Positions 33,892 through 44,285 of a stretch of DNA of 64,000 nucleotides are shown one piece after another (within the stretch, counting starts at the first letter, position 1; each line of letters opens with the position of its first letter). Where the stretch lies: assembly GCA_026182355.1 (NCBI GenBank), contig JAPFBL010000358.1, forward strand, positions 246,001 through 310,000, read 5' to 3'. A program made the translations under genes and the position numbers. The stretch comes from Hermatobates lingyangjiaoensis. Taxonomy: Eukaryota > Arthropoda > Insecta > Hemiptera > Hermatobatidae. The notes beneath the pieces were generated by a model, which did no database searches, was not told the origin of the DNA, and was given only the letters and a program-made list of their open reading frames with translations.

Positions 33892-36179
33892 CTGCAACAG
33901 GTATCTTTTATCACAACAACAACCAACAAATGACTCAACAAAAATAGTACACACATAGTAATCTGAGAACCAATCTCTTATGTTCCCTCTCACCTTTTCT
34001 ATCCGTCGATCTCCCTTTCCACCATATTGCAAAAAAAAATTCATTCTCAACAATTAAATAAGAGCAACTTCAAATCTACGAGAGACAAATAGTTTCCACA
34101 AAATTAAATTTTGCATTGAGTCTGCTGTGTTTTTCTTCAGTTTTTAATAAGTCTGTTTTGACACCCCTAAGGAATTTAACTAATCTCATCACCACTTTCA
34201 AATTTTTAAGTGCAAACAAATAAGAGTAATGCCAGGGAAGTTTATATTCTGACTTTAATGAAATAAGAATTATAACTGAGGAAGAAGATAATCAAAGATG
34301 AAAACAATGGGGTTATGTACGAGTATAAAAAGGAAACAGTCATCTATTAACGATATGAAATGATATTGCAAATTTCAATAGATTTTGAATTCAATACCCC
34401 AGGTTATTTTAGATATCTGAAAACACAAAACAGTGGATTGAAGAATAACCAACAAATAGAATTCTATATATAGGTGAAGTATGTAGATAACATGAGGAAA
34501 ACCCCTTTTTTATTTTCATTAATGACCAAAATCACCAATAAGGCGTCACTATTTCAGTTTTGATCGATTAAACCAATTTAACTAACGCTAAACATATAAT
34601 TATGGAGCAATTTTTGAAAAAAATCAACCTAAAAATTATTAAGCTAGAAAATAAAGTTTAAAGAAATACGAAATAGCAAAAATTGAAATATTACTTTGGA
34701 AACTGGAACTCAAGTTGGAATAATGGAAAACCTATGATACTTCTAAGGTTTGTTTACATTGAATTAAAAAAAAAATAACACAATCGAATCAAATAAAGTT
34801 GTTATATTGTTTAATTGTTTAATATCAAAATTTAATGAAATTTGTAATAGTTAATACAAGTGAGAAAAATACATTTTTTTGGAACTGTAAAAGTAACAGC
34901 AAATGAACTATACATTTTGTGATGTTTTGATGATTGTGTCATGATGATTGATGATGGTATAACATAAGTGTTGTTACCAATTGTTATAAATGTAAATATT
35001 GTAATAAATTGTTATTAATAAATAAATGTTTAAATTGTTATTAATAAATTAATTGTTAAGTTGCAGTAAATTGTTATATGTAACTGTTGTTACCAAAGAC
35101 CTCGGAACACATAAATCCATCAAACTTTGGAACAAATTTTCATGATGGCTATACTTATAGTAAAATAATAAGTGCTAACTTATAAGTACTAATAAGTATA
35201 CTTATTGGTATAGTTCGAAATACCTGTTTATTTCGAACTATAGGTTCTTATATGAAGATGACTAGAAGAGAAAACGAATTGACAGAGATATTCGAAAGTT
35301 CGAAATATAGGTTACAAGAAAATGTTTTGTTCTCATCGCAAACTTCTTCAAGGAGATTAATTTATGTTATAACAAATCTCTTAACAAACTTTTAGAATAC
35401 AAACTTTGTTATTTTATAATAAACTCTTTAACTATTTAAGAAAGTAATTGGACTTATTTGATAAGCAGGTAACCACATGGTATTAATGTTTTATCAAGTT
35501 AAAATAATAACGAGGTATGCTCAAGCACAGGACGCGAGAGTCCACTCTTATCACACCAAGAGGCGTTTTAACAATGAAGCTCTATTAAAACATAGCATTC
35601 CACTAGGTGTTTTGTTCGCGAATGTAAATTTAAAATCACTTTTGATTATACGTTAAAAAAAAAAAAGGATTATGCAACGATTTGGCAGGGGGACTTGAGT
35701 CCACGACAAAGAGTCGTAAACATAAATTAGAGGCGGAACAACAGTCGATACAAAACATTTACAGCAACAAACCTGCTTTAAAAGTTTGATTTGCATAAAA
35801 CACTTGTAGTCTTTAAGCTGCCCACATTTCTTTTAGAATATGATAAGACAACTAAGCATTAAACAATGTACAGTAATCCCTTAGTTTTTACTCTTTCTTA
35901 CTGTACTCCCCAAACATCCCTCTCTGAACGTTGTCCTTTCCTACACTATACACCATTTTAAAATAATAAAATACCACTTTCTTTTATATATTTTACTTTA
36001 TATCTGTTTATTTTGTTAAAAACAAAAGTGTTGCCACGTAAAATCAGTGTTGCCTCGTCTCCCTTCCCTTCGTATGGCAACACTGATAAAGTTGTTCTAA
36101 AGACGAGACTTCAGACAGATCTTGAGTGTCTCACCTTACCCTGCTCATGATAACAGATGGAAAACGATCCGAAAAAGAC

Positions 36180-36430
36180 AACCAAAGTTTAATATAGACA
36201 AAGAAACATAGATAAATTAAAATCACACTTACAGTCTTTAATTTTCGGTTTGAGCCGTTATCAGGAGAGATAAGAGAGGGAAAGGAAGCACTGTGGTGCA
36301 GTGGCTGCTGTATGCTTGGTTTACCTCTCTTATAGTTCTCCTCAAAACTGTTCAAACGAAAAATTAGAACGTAAATGTTCGTTTTTAATTTATCTATGTT
36401 TCTTTGTCTATATTTAACTTGTTATATATT
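36180..36430. mobile_element. Foldback PLE-type element, AATT class
   Basis: AAGTTTAATATAGACAAAGAAACATAG (arms near 36185 and 36395-36420) is inverted around CTCTCTTAT-type sequence. Each arm keeps a decayed hammerhead: CTGATAA...GAAAATTA on minus, CTCAAAA...GAAAAATTA on plus near 36341-36366. Confidence 0.7.
36239..36264 (-). ncRNA. Hammerhead-like motif, AATT class, G8-to-A core
   Basis: CTGATAA 36264-36258, extra C, helix II GG(C/T)..ACC weak, GAA, AATT, A36239. It shares the G8 loss with 19044-19068, so the change is family-wide rather than random. Confidence 0.55.
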
Positions 36431-36734
36431 TTCAACTTAAGACTAAACTGTCAATTATTGCTAGTCCAAGAAATCTTTATATCACGTTCTATACTTCAAA
36501 AAAATCTGAAACTGAATTATCAAGCAGCTAATTATTGTGAAAAGGTCTAGTGAAGTTTATTTTAAAATTTAATAGTATAAACTTACTTGAGAATATATAA
36601 ATAGTAATAATCAAACAAAAGACAGAAGAGAACTGCGATCGATGTTATACGAGTAATCCGTTTTCTGTTCCATATTGTGTGATTTTTAGATTTGAAACTG
36701 CAGTTGGAGCACTATTTAGTACCTATACATACCC

Positions 36735-37100
36735 ATATATGATCAAACCACAATATGAATGGGGAAAAAAAGACTAAGAATTTTCAACCGTAAGTTCGAT
36801 TCTTTCATGACGAGGGCAATAGCCTCTTCTAAGAGGGTTGACAACCAGCGGATAGTTTTTTTACTCTTTGTTACTGTACTCCTTTGTTCCTCAAAACATC
36901 CCTCTCTGAAATGTTGTCCTTTCCTCCACTTTACACCCTTTTAAAATACCACTCTTCCCTCCCACTCCTCTCAACCCCTGACCAAAATGTTTTCTGCATC
37001 TAGTATTTCAGTTGGGTTTTTTCACTCTTGACGAAAACCGCTTGTTACGGTTGAAAGACCTCTTAGTCTTTTCTTTCTCATTTCATATTGTGGTTTGATC
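36735..37100. mobile_element. PLE-type foldback, AGATCT class, decayed
   Basis: ATCAAACCACAATATGAATGG at 36741 is mirrored near 37075-37101. The right arm has CTTGACGA, an ACCGCTTGTTACGGTT stem, GAAA and a damaged GACCTCTT at about 37026-37065. The loop contains TGTTACTGTACTCC and CATCCCTCTCTGAA, also found at 35900-35930. Confidence 0.7.
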
Positions 37101-37169
37101 ATTGATTGTTACTTCACGTGTTTATGTGAAATCTTGTATATACTCATATATAAAAAGAGTTCACAAAAA

Positions 37170-37285
37170 CACGTGAAATAAAAATCAATGATCAAACCAC
37201 AATATCAAATGGGAAAACAAGACTAAGATCTTTCAACCGCAACAAGCGGTCTTCGTCAGAGTCAAAAACCCAACTGCTCTTGCAC
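37170..37285 (-). mobile_element. PLE-type half-element, AGATCT class
   Basis: Single arm CACGTGAAATAAAAATCAATG, ATCAAACCACAATATCAAATG, then the ribozyme and GTCAAAAACCCAACTG. Nearly identical to 44140-44255. Confidence 0.78.
37225..37259 (-). ncRNA. Hammerhead ribozyme-like motif, AGATCT class
   Basis: CTGACGA 37259-37253, extra A, helix II GACCGC/GCGGTT with a TTGTT loop, GAA 37234-37232, AGATCT 37231-37226, T37225. Helix I is GACT against AGTC. Fully intact. Confidence 0.84.
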
Positions 37286-37329
37286 GTACCTATTGAGCTT
37301 TTCAAATCTCCTAGCTAATTTCCTTTCTT

Positions 37330-37915
37330 CAAGGTTGAGTTCATGTATAATATGAGCAAAGCTACTGTTAGACATCACTATTTATTATAAGTTGCAATTA
37401 TTCTAAATGTAACAGAGAATTAAATTACCTAAATTATTGACATGTTTCGGTTGTCTTCAAACCATCTTCAGAATGTCCTGATATCGTTATTTACCAAACA
37501 GGTATGTAAGCATAATAGAAGGGAAAAATCACACTAAAGTTAAGTTTGGTTACAGTATGGTTTCAAAAATTATAAAAATTGTTGTAAAAAATTAAAAAAC
37601 AAATTATGATGGGTGGGTTGTCCTTCCTAGTAGTTTTAGTTGCCGTGTGTTCCCTGTATGCTGTTGGTTTAATTCTGGTTTGTTTTCTAGAATCAGAAGT
37701 GTCAATTATTTGCAGCCTCCTCTCATCTTGTTCTTGTTTGAGACCTACGGTGTTTTCTATTAACATCTTACTTGTGAGTTGTTTGTTGTGCATTTTGGTT
37801 GTGTGTTCTCGTATTGCTCCCGCTCCAAGGTGCATGGCTAGACGACGAAACAGGGTGGTGGAAGTCTTTCCTATGTACGAGTGTTTTTGGACTTCACTCG
37901 TACATAGGAATGACT
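37330..37915 (-). mobile_element. PLE 3' fragment: GIY-YIG endonuclease end plus ribozyme
   Basis: On minus, 37895 down to about 37600 encodes EVQKHSYIGKTSTTLFRRLA, MHLGAGAIREHTTKMHNKQL, TSKMLIENTVGLKQEQDERR and LQIIDTSDSRKQTRIKP. This is the C-terminal GIY-YIG endonuclease of Penelope-like retroelements: YIGKT, the RRL..H helix with its Arg, A-x-x-E/H-H, and a conserved R-L-x-I. The frame ends at 37563, and a hammerhead-like motif follows at 37471-37439, as expected of a 3' terminal repeat. It is 5'-truncated. CCTATGTACGAGTG at 37870-37883 is repeated inverted at about 37895-37908, so the break is a small foldback. Dead copy. Confidence 0.85.
37439..37471 (-). ncRNA. Hammerhead ribozyme-like motif, ACATGT class
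   Basis: CTGAAGA 37471-37465, extra T, helix II GGTT/AACC, GAA 37448-37446, palindrome ACATGT 37445-37440, C37439. Helix I is ATT against AAT. It sits about 90 bases past the GIY-YIG frame and directly ties the motif to PLEs. Confidence 0.86.
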
Positions 37916-38965
37916 TTACATATATTAACTAATATTTTTGAACATTCTTATGACTTATAGTATAGTATTTTACCAACTTTGAGTCAATTTTAAAACTGCA
38001 GAGTCATATTTAACAGTGAAGAAAATAATCCTATTGCTACTCTCTGTGCAAATGAGTCTCTACAATTAAAGAATATTACGAAAAAAATGCAAAATTTGCG
38101 TGCAATGATGCTTTTCTGGGTTTTATGTATTGCGGTTGTATCTGCATTCTAAATAGCCGCCTTGATAACGTCTGATAAGGAGAATTAACATTCAAGAGGA
38201 GCTAAGGTACATTACAAGGAAGTCCATTCTATCTAGGTTATCTCAACTCTGTTGATTATACACCCTAAATTGGGATGTTTTAAAATTCATAAACTACACA
38301 CCAATAAATTGAACGTTTTTTTTTATGTTATCAGAAATGCTTGAAAACAACTGAAAAAAAATGTATAGCACTTAAAAAATGATAGTTGAAAATTTTTTGA
38401 TATGCAAAGAGTTATCTTGATTTTTTTAAAGGAAAAAATACAAGAAGAGGAAGAGGAATGGGAATGTTGTCTTGTAGTTTTATAGATGAAGAGGGTGTTT
38501 TAAGTTGTTTGTAAAGAGGGCGGACTGCGGTCAAGATTGTGCGGCACGCAACCATGACGTCAGAGTCACCTACTGACCCCTTCGGCTAACCTGGTTATTG
38601 CCACTGACCTGCAACTCTGGTAAACACTTAACAGTCTCTTTATAGAACTCTTATATAAATAGCGCTTTACTTATAAAAGAAAATCATTAATTAGGAACTT
38701 CATCAAGGACTGGGGAATTAGTTCAACTTTGAAGAAAGCTCCGAACTGAAAGGTGCTCTAAATAATAACTCACTGAGGATGGTAGCTGTACAGATAAACA
38801 GATACATGCATAAACAATTTAATAAATGGCATATTAATTCATAACAAACAAAACAAAAACTAAAATAAACTAAAGTGATTAAAATAAGGAAAAGAAACAC
38901 TAAATTACCACAAAAAAAAAGGTTTTATCCAACGTCAACGCGTTTCGAACACTAGTGATGATATA

Positions 38966-39184
38966 CATGCATATTGTTAATACCACTGAGGTTAGTAAGA
39001 TTTATATTAGAAATAGGTAAAACCGTCATACCTCGTAAGATGTTCCTGGAGTTGGAGCGCTTTCGGACGTTGTCCATCTTCCGAGTAGGTTTGTTGCGAT
39101 CGAAGATGGACAACGTCCGAAAGCACTCCAACTCCAGGATCATCTTACGAGGTATGACGGTTTTACCTATTTCTAATATAAAAC
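38966..39184. mobile_element. Nested palindromic PLE-type insertion
   Basis: Starts CATGCATATTGTTAATACC and ends TATTTCTAATATAAA. It shares these ends and the CCGTCATACCTCGTAAG arms with 57836-57986. Flanked by ACTAGTGAT and ACTAATGAT, a probable 9-bp target duplication with one change. Its arms hold decayed hammerheads (TGGAC/GTCC, GAA, AGCGCT, C on minus near 39055-39080). Confidence 0.68.
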
Positions 39185-39262
39185 TAATGATCATCTTCAG
39201 GTTACATCTACCTGATGAAGGTAGCCTTAAGGTACTCAACACCTTACTAAGGTAGATGTAAT

Positions 39263-39295
39263 TTGAGGATGAACACTAAGTGCTCGAAACGCGTT
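39263..39295 (+). ncRNA. Hammerhead-like motif, ACGCGT class, C3-to-U
   Basis: TTGAGGA 39263-39269, extra T, helix II GAACAC/GTGCTC, GAA 39286-39288, ACGCGT 39289-39294, T39295. Loss of C3 predicts low or no activity. Confidence 0.6.
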
Positions 39296-40020
39296 GACAT
39301 TCGATAAAAATCTTTTGTTTGGAGACTTAAGTGTATCTTTCCTTATTCAAATCACGAGTAAATATTACGTAATAATACGCTAGCATAGCTCGTAAGTTGA
39401 AACTAAAGAGAAGAACATAGTAGATTCACTATCAATTTTTCTGTAGAACCATCCTCTGGAAGATAGAAGAAAAAACGAAAACGAAAGCCTTCGAAATGAC
39501 AGTTGGAAACTGACACAGTTAATACAAAGAGAGTGTTCAGAATATGTAATTTACTGAAAAGTATATTAAAAAACAGGTCGAAAGCAAAAAAAATATAAAT
39601 AAGTGGTAATATACTAAAAGGTATATTTAAGAAGATATAGAAATAAAAAGAGATAAGGCATAAATGCATAGAATAAATAGTAAACAAACATAAATAAGAA
39701 ATAAGAGAAAGCTGATAATTAAAAGTTTTAAACCTAAAATTTTGCTTAAGAATATAATGAAAATGTAAGTAAACGATTCATTTTTCGTTTTGACGTTGAA
39801 GACAAAATGAAAGACGAAACGCTTCGCCTGTTTGATTTTCTGAATATTTTCTTTTAGAATATTTTGTAATCTGCCGCAACTGTCAGACAGATCTTCTATT
39901 TCAACAATCTAATATGTATTCTCAAAAAAAGTTTACTATAAAGATTGATTCCTTTATCAGCGATATAAAACTGAAAACGCCGTGGAAATTTTACTAACGG
40001 GAGACTACTAACAAAAAACA

Positions 40021-40325
40021 GTGGCCAGGTTAGCTAGTGGTGACGTGGTCACCTCAGGACTGATAGATCCGGGGTTCAATCCCCACTCTAGCAGGTGATG
40101 AATAAATCTGTGCACGTCATCCCTCGGAGAAGATGACCCTAGCCTGTCCCTATTTGAATAGGGATCTATTGCCTATTGAGTTAGGCAACTTTTGGCACTT
40201 GAGTTAGGCAAAAGTTAGGACTCCCGATGTAGAATTTTCATTGTGTTGGATCACAAACGGCCAATGTTCTGTCTATTTGTGTTCTCTTGTAAAACTACCA
40301 CTGCAACCTAACCTAGTCTACAAAA
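40021..40325 (+). mobile_element. tRNA-derived SINE
   Basis: The head has an A-box-like TAGCTAGTGG (40031-40040) and a B box GGTTCAATCCC (40073-40083) at tRNA spacing. The body CAAATCTG/ATAAATCTGTGCACGTC, CCTCGGAGA, CACTTGAGTTAGGC, GATGTAGAAT follows, then a tail ending CACTGCAACCTAACCTAG. Other copies are at 17.0, 50.9, 51.3 and 55.1 kb. Confidence 0.85.
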
Positions 40326-40464
40326 ATCTACTGCAAAAGTACCCAGTCAGTTGTACCATAGACACTCACCCTTAGGTTCGTACTCTAACTTTATTTTATT
40401 TTGTATTATATTTACTTTGTACTATAGATAAATATCTAATGACATTGTATTTTTTAGTTTATGC

Positions 40465-40496
40465 CTGAGGAAGAACACTACGTGTTCGAACACGTT
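40465..40496 (+). ncRNA. Hammerhead-like motif, damaged helix III
   Basis: CTGAGGA 40465-40471, extra A, helix II GAACAC/GTGTTC, GAA 40488-40490, then CACGT instead of an A-starting palindrome. Related to the pair near 60.1-60.3 kb. The downstream TTTTTATACGTGGAGACAA and CATTAGCTTTTTACCCTAC match 60325-60365. Confidence 0.58.
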
Positions 40497-42167
40497 GTTT
40501 ATACGATTAAATTTTTATACGTGGAGACAATTTCATTAGCTTTTTACCCTACAAAAAAAAAGTACATATATTTAGAGGGACATACAAAATTAACATTAAG
40601 TTTTCTCTTGATGATTGAGTCCATCTGGAACTGGTCGAGCTAGAAGACATGAGATGTCAGATAGTATAGTTTACTAATAATATTACGTATTTTTTTTACG
40701 TTAAAACAGGTAAACCAAAACAAATAGAAGCAATTTTATGTAATGTGTAGTAAAAATGATATAGGAATCAGATGACTGAGTAGATTAAATTCACATCAGA
40801 TTATCTCTGTACACTAGGATTACATGGTAACAGATTACACAGTCTGGGGGCTCTTGCCTGCCGGCTTTCATTAAGTTGTTAAACACGATCGGTCGCCGAT
40901 CACAGATACTTTATTAAACACAAGCGCTGTGTGTTTAACGCGTAAAACCTCATGACCCAATACTTGGCCAAAGCAAAGTCAATGAAATTTACCTTTCACC
41001 CCAACCTGTCGAGGCATCTAATTTAAAAAAATCTTTTTTTATGGACTCTTTCCATGGAATTAAAACAATTCTCAGGCACTTTTAAAACAATGAGTCATGA
41101 ATTTCTAATAAGGTGCTAAGACACGCTAGCCTTAGAGACTTGATCACTCTAACTTGATATTACTTAGGTTTCAGAAAAAAAGTATGTGTTTAGTTTAAAC
41201 AACATAAAAGTAATAATAAAATGATTTTATCCTATAAGAAACTGAATTAAATTTAATAATGTATTTCTAGTACATATTAATGTTAGAATAATAGAGCACA
41301 ATTCCTCGAAGGTTAGTCAGTTGCCAAACGAGTTTCAGATTCACGTCCATACTCAAGAGTCTAATGGCCATACGAGAAACTATGACTTATTGATTTAATA
41401 AAATAACTCACAATAATCCCTGCGGTACTAACAGGTGATCTAGTCCACAGACAGAATGAACTTTGGATTACTGGACTTTGAAGCAAGTTCTGCTGGCGAC
41501 CTACAAAGGGACAAGAATCTGGCTTTTCCACAGGCACTACTTAAAGTACTCTAAGAAACAGGTTATAGAAGACGAAGGCACGTTAACATGACGTCGAATC
41601 AAAACCTTTGGTCTAAAACAATCACAACTTCAAAAATCCCATCAAATGTAGAGAGTCAGTATAACACGTATCCACTAATTCAATAAACAAAAAAAAAACT
41701 GTGTTCAAACTGCAAAACTTGTAGAACTCTATTAAGAAAAGCATACCAATCAGACATTATTCAAAGAATTCAAAATGGGACCAACAAATGAAGTTGGAGC
41801 TTAAATCAATTGGGAAAACCTAAGAGATGAAATGGTATTATTGATAATTATAAAGAAAACTTTACCTTTATTTATTTATTATAAATATAACTACCTTAAT
41901 TTCTGTACTACCATTAAAAAAGTTATGACTACAAAAAGAATTTACATAGTTCTATGTTAAATCATAATCATCGACATGCTGTTATCTGAGACAAAAACAC
42001 GAAAAATAAAAGCTTTTATTTCTAGGAAATCATTTGCTAAACACAGTTTGTCAATAGATTTAAAGTAAATTAAAGTTAAAGTTAATTAAAAATTTGCATC
42101 CACTCTTCAGTTGCAAAGTTTCTCCTCAAACTTATTGCTAGTGTTTGTCTACCTCTATTGATCTACA

Positions 42168-42260
42168 GCAGGCATGGGAACCTGGGCCGCGATCCACATG
42201 TGTATTTGGCGGCCCAGAGACTATTGGAATTCTATTTGATTTAGAAATTCTTTCTTTTTG
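42168..42260 (+). mobile_element. Possible hAT-type element end
   Basis: CAGGCATGGGAACCTGGGCC followed by GCGATCC resembles the terminal repeat of hAT elements such as those at 49.6 kb. I could not find the partner end or a target duplication. Confidence 0.3.
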
Positions 42261-42329
42261 GTTATTAAAGAAAACTTACGGCGTGACTGTATAATGGAAG
42301 GTGAAATTACTACATGAGATTTTTTAGAA

Positions 42330-43215
42330 AGTAAGATAAGTTTTTTAATTAGAGAGAGAGAGATTAGTTCTTAGCAAAAATGTTTTAGTTTTTTCAAATA
42401 TGAACGCACTAACTTTTAGAGATTGATCTTTCGATTATTTTTAGTATAAGGAACTAAAATATCTATTACATTTTCATTTAGGGACAATAAAAAGTTAAAT
42501 AATTTTATACACATTAACTTCTGATCGAGGATCACGAGTACGTTTTCTTATATTTCTGGCATAAAAATCATTAAATAAATATAACTGATATATCGAAATT
42601 ACCACAGACATTTCAGTTCGCGTGTCCGCGGTACTTGGTAAATATATAGTAATGCAAAGGCCTACTCATTTCACAGTAAGTGTTCCCATTGCACTGATCT
42701 TACGGTTTAAAGTATCTATCTCATTTGTTATCTCTGTACCAACCCCAACCCATATTAGTTCAGGGCAATTAACTTTATGGCAATTCTGAATTTTTCCTTT
42801 CGAAGTTCATTAGGATAGAAAACCTTTACGGAGTAACTGATATTGCACAGGTGTCTTATTCTCGTTTATTTAGATTAGATATTTTTAAGAAAGTAATTAA
42901 GTTTTTTAAATTTATACTAAGAAGAGATTACGTTCTTAGCAAAAATAGATTTTTTTTTATTGCTTAACAATGGAATCTCCACGAATTTACACAAAAGAAA
43001 GAAGCGTTCAAAATTCTTTTCCGTGTATTTTGTAGTTAAAGAACTCAACATTCTAATAGCAGTTCTTTGACAACAAAGCCTTAAATCTATTTTGTCTAGC
43101 ATTTAATCTTCTGTCGTTGGAGTCACGAGTTTTTTTATGGCATTTCTGGCTAAATAAATTAAATGAAAAATAAAGCTTAATATTAATTAGAAATTATCAA
43201 GACATTTCAGGTTTA
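42330..43215 (+). repeat. Diverged tandem duplication, about 550-bp period
   Basis: 42330-42620 and 42880-43215 share GAAAGTAA..AAGTTTTTTAA, TTCTTAGCAAAAAT, CACGAGTACGTTTT/TTTTTAT, TTTCTGGC..AAATAAAT and GACATTTCAG in the same order. No gene is supported inside. Confidence 0.65.
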
Positions 43216-44044
43216 CGAACCTTTCTTTACATATCTAAGTACTTCGTTTAATAAAGAACTCAAAGGCTACACAATGATAGTTGTATTCTTAATACATTAC
43301 TGATATCATACTTTGTGTAATGTCATCATAATTTATACAATATGCTGTTAGAAGAATTCATTAACATCATTTAACAAGTAAAGAATAAAGTTATAAACAA
43401 TTGAAAAGGAAAATGAGCCCTAACAGTATAATTATAAATTACTACAGTTTAGGTAAAACATAAATCCATTGTAACTAAAAACAAACGTGTTGAGAATAAA
43501 CGAACAGGAATAAAACGTATTGGATTTTGAGTTCAAGATGGCTTTATAGAGATTTTAATAAAAAGGCCAAACAAAAAATTCATTAGTCAAGCGGTTTCAA
43601 AAAAGATCAAATTTGAGTTTTTTTACCATAAAAAGGCCCTAGTACGAAGTGACAAAGTTATACGTTATCTACCAACTGAAATGAGTTTGGAAATACGAAC
43701 ATTTAGATAAAAAAAAATATAAACTTTAGACACAATACTGGACGAAATCACAGCTTCTCAGAAGGAGAAGAGTTATCTATACTGTCCACAAATGAATATA
43801 AAGTTTGAGTAACTTTTTGTCACGTTTAGTAAAGAATTATTGGAAAAGAAATACTGACAAGATAGCCACAGCTGAAAAAGTTAAGGAGACCTGATAAGAG
43901 TGTCAGATAACTGGTAGATTCATCTGAACTTAGAAAAGGAATGATACGCCTGGAGATAATCAAGTCGATCAATCCCCAAAAACAAACGATAACGAATTAT
44001 TCATTTATAATAGTAATAACTGTTTATCTCTATAGGAACAATAT

Positions 44045-44285
44045 AAAATATATATATATATAATGTTCATTTTTAATCTACATTCAGTGATTTCAACCGA
44101 GGTCAATGTAGACATTCTTAAACCTATAAAAAAGATTTCACAAAAACACGTGAAATAACAATCAATGATCAAACCACAATAAGAAATGGGAAAACAAGAC
44201 TAAGATCTTTCAACCGTAACAAGCGGTCTTCGTCAGAGTCAAAAACCCAACTGGGTTTGTGGTTTGATAATTGATTCTTAAACCT
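44045..44285 (-). mobile_element. PLE-type half-element, AGATCT class
   Basis: CACGTGAAATAACAATCAATG, ATCAAACCACAAT, the ribozyme and GTCAAAAACCCAACTGGG, with a short inverted GTTTGTGGTTTGAT at its end. A TATATATATATA tract lies upstream at 44049-44061. Confidence 0.78.
44202..44236 (-). ncRNA. Hammerhead ribozyme-like motif, AGATCT class
   Basis: CTGACGA 44236-44230, extra A, helix II GACCGC/(A)CGGTT with a TTGTT loop, GAA 44211-44209, AGATCT 44208-44203, T44202. Helix I is a perfect GACT/AGTC. Confidence 0.83.

Larger units (their letters stand above)
38930..39395. mobile_element. PLE-type palindrome, ACGCGT class, with nested insertion
   Basis: The left arm on minus is split: GAAACGCGTT with half of helix II lies at 38938-38952, and CTGAAGA at 39194-39188, on either side of an inserted palindrome. 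The right arm on plus has TTGAGGA, helix II, GAAACGCGTT at 39263-39295. GGAGACTTAAGTGTATC and GAGTAAATATTACG follow, as in the rest of the family. Confidence 0.75.

Noticed and set aside
38952..39255. Two almost identical frames on opposite strands
   Set aside because: They are the two arms of a palindromic insertion read on each strand, not a protein pair.
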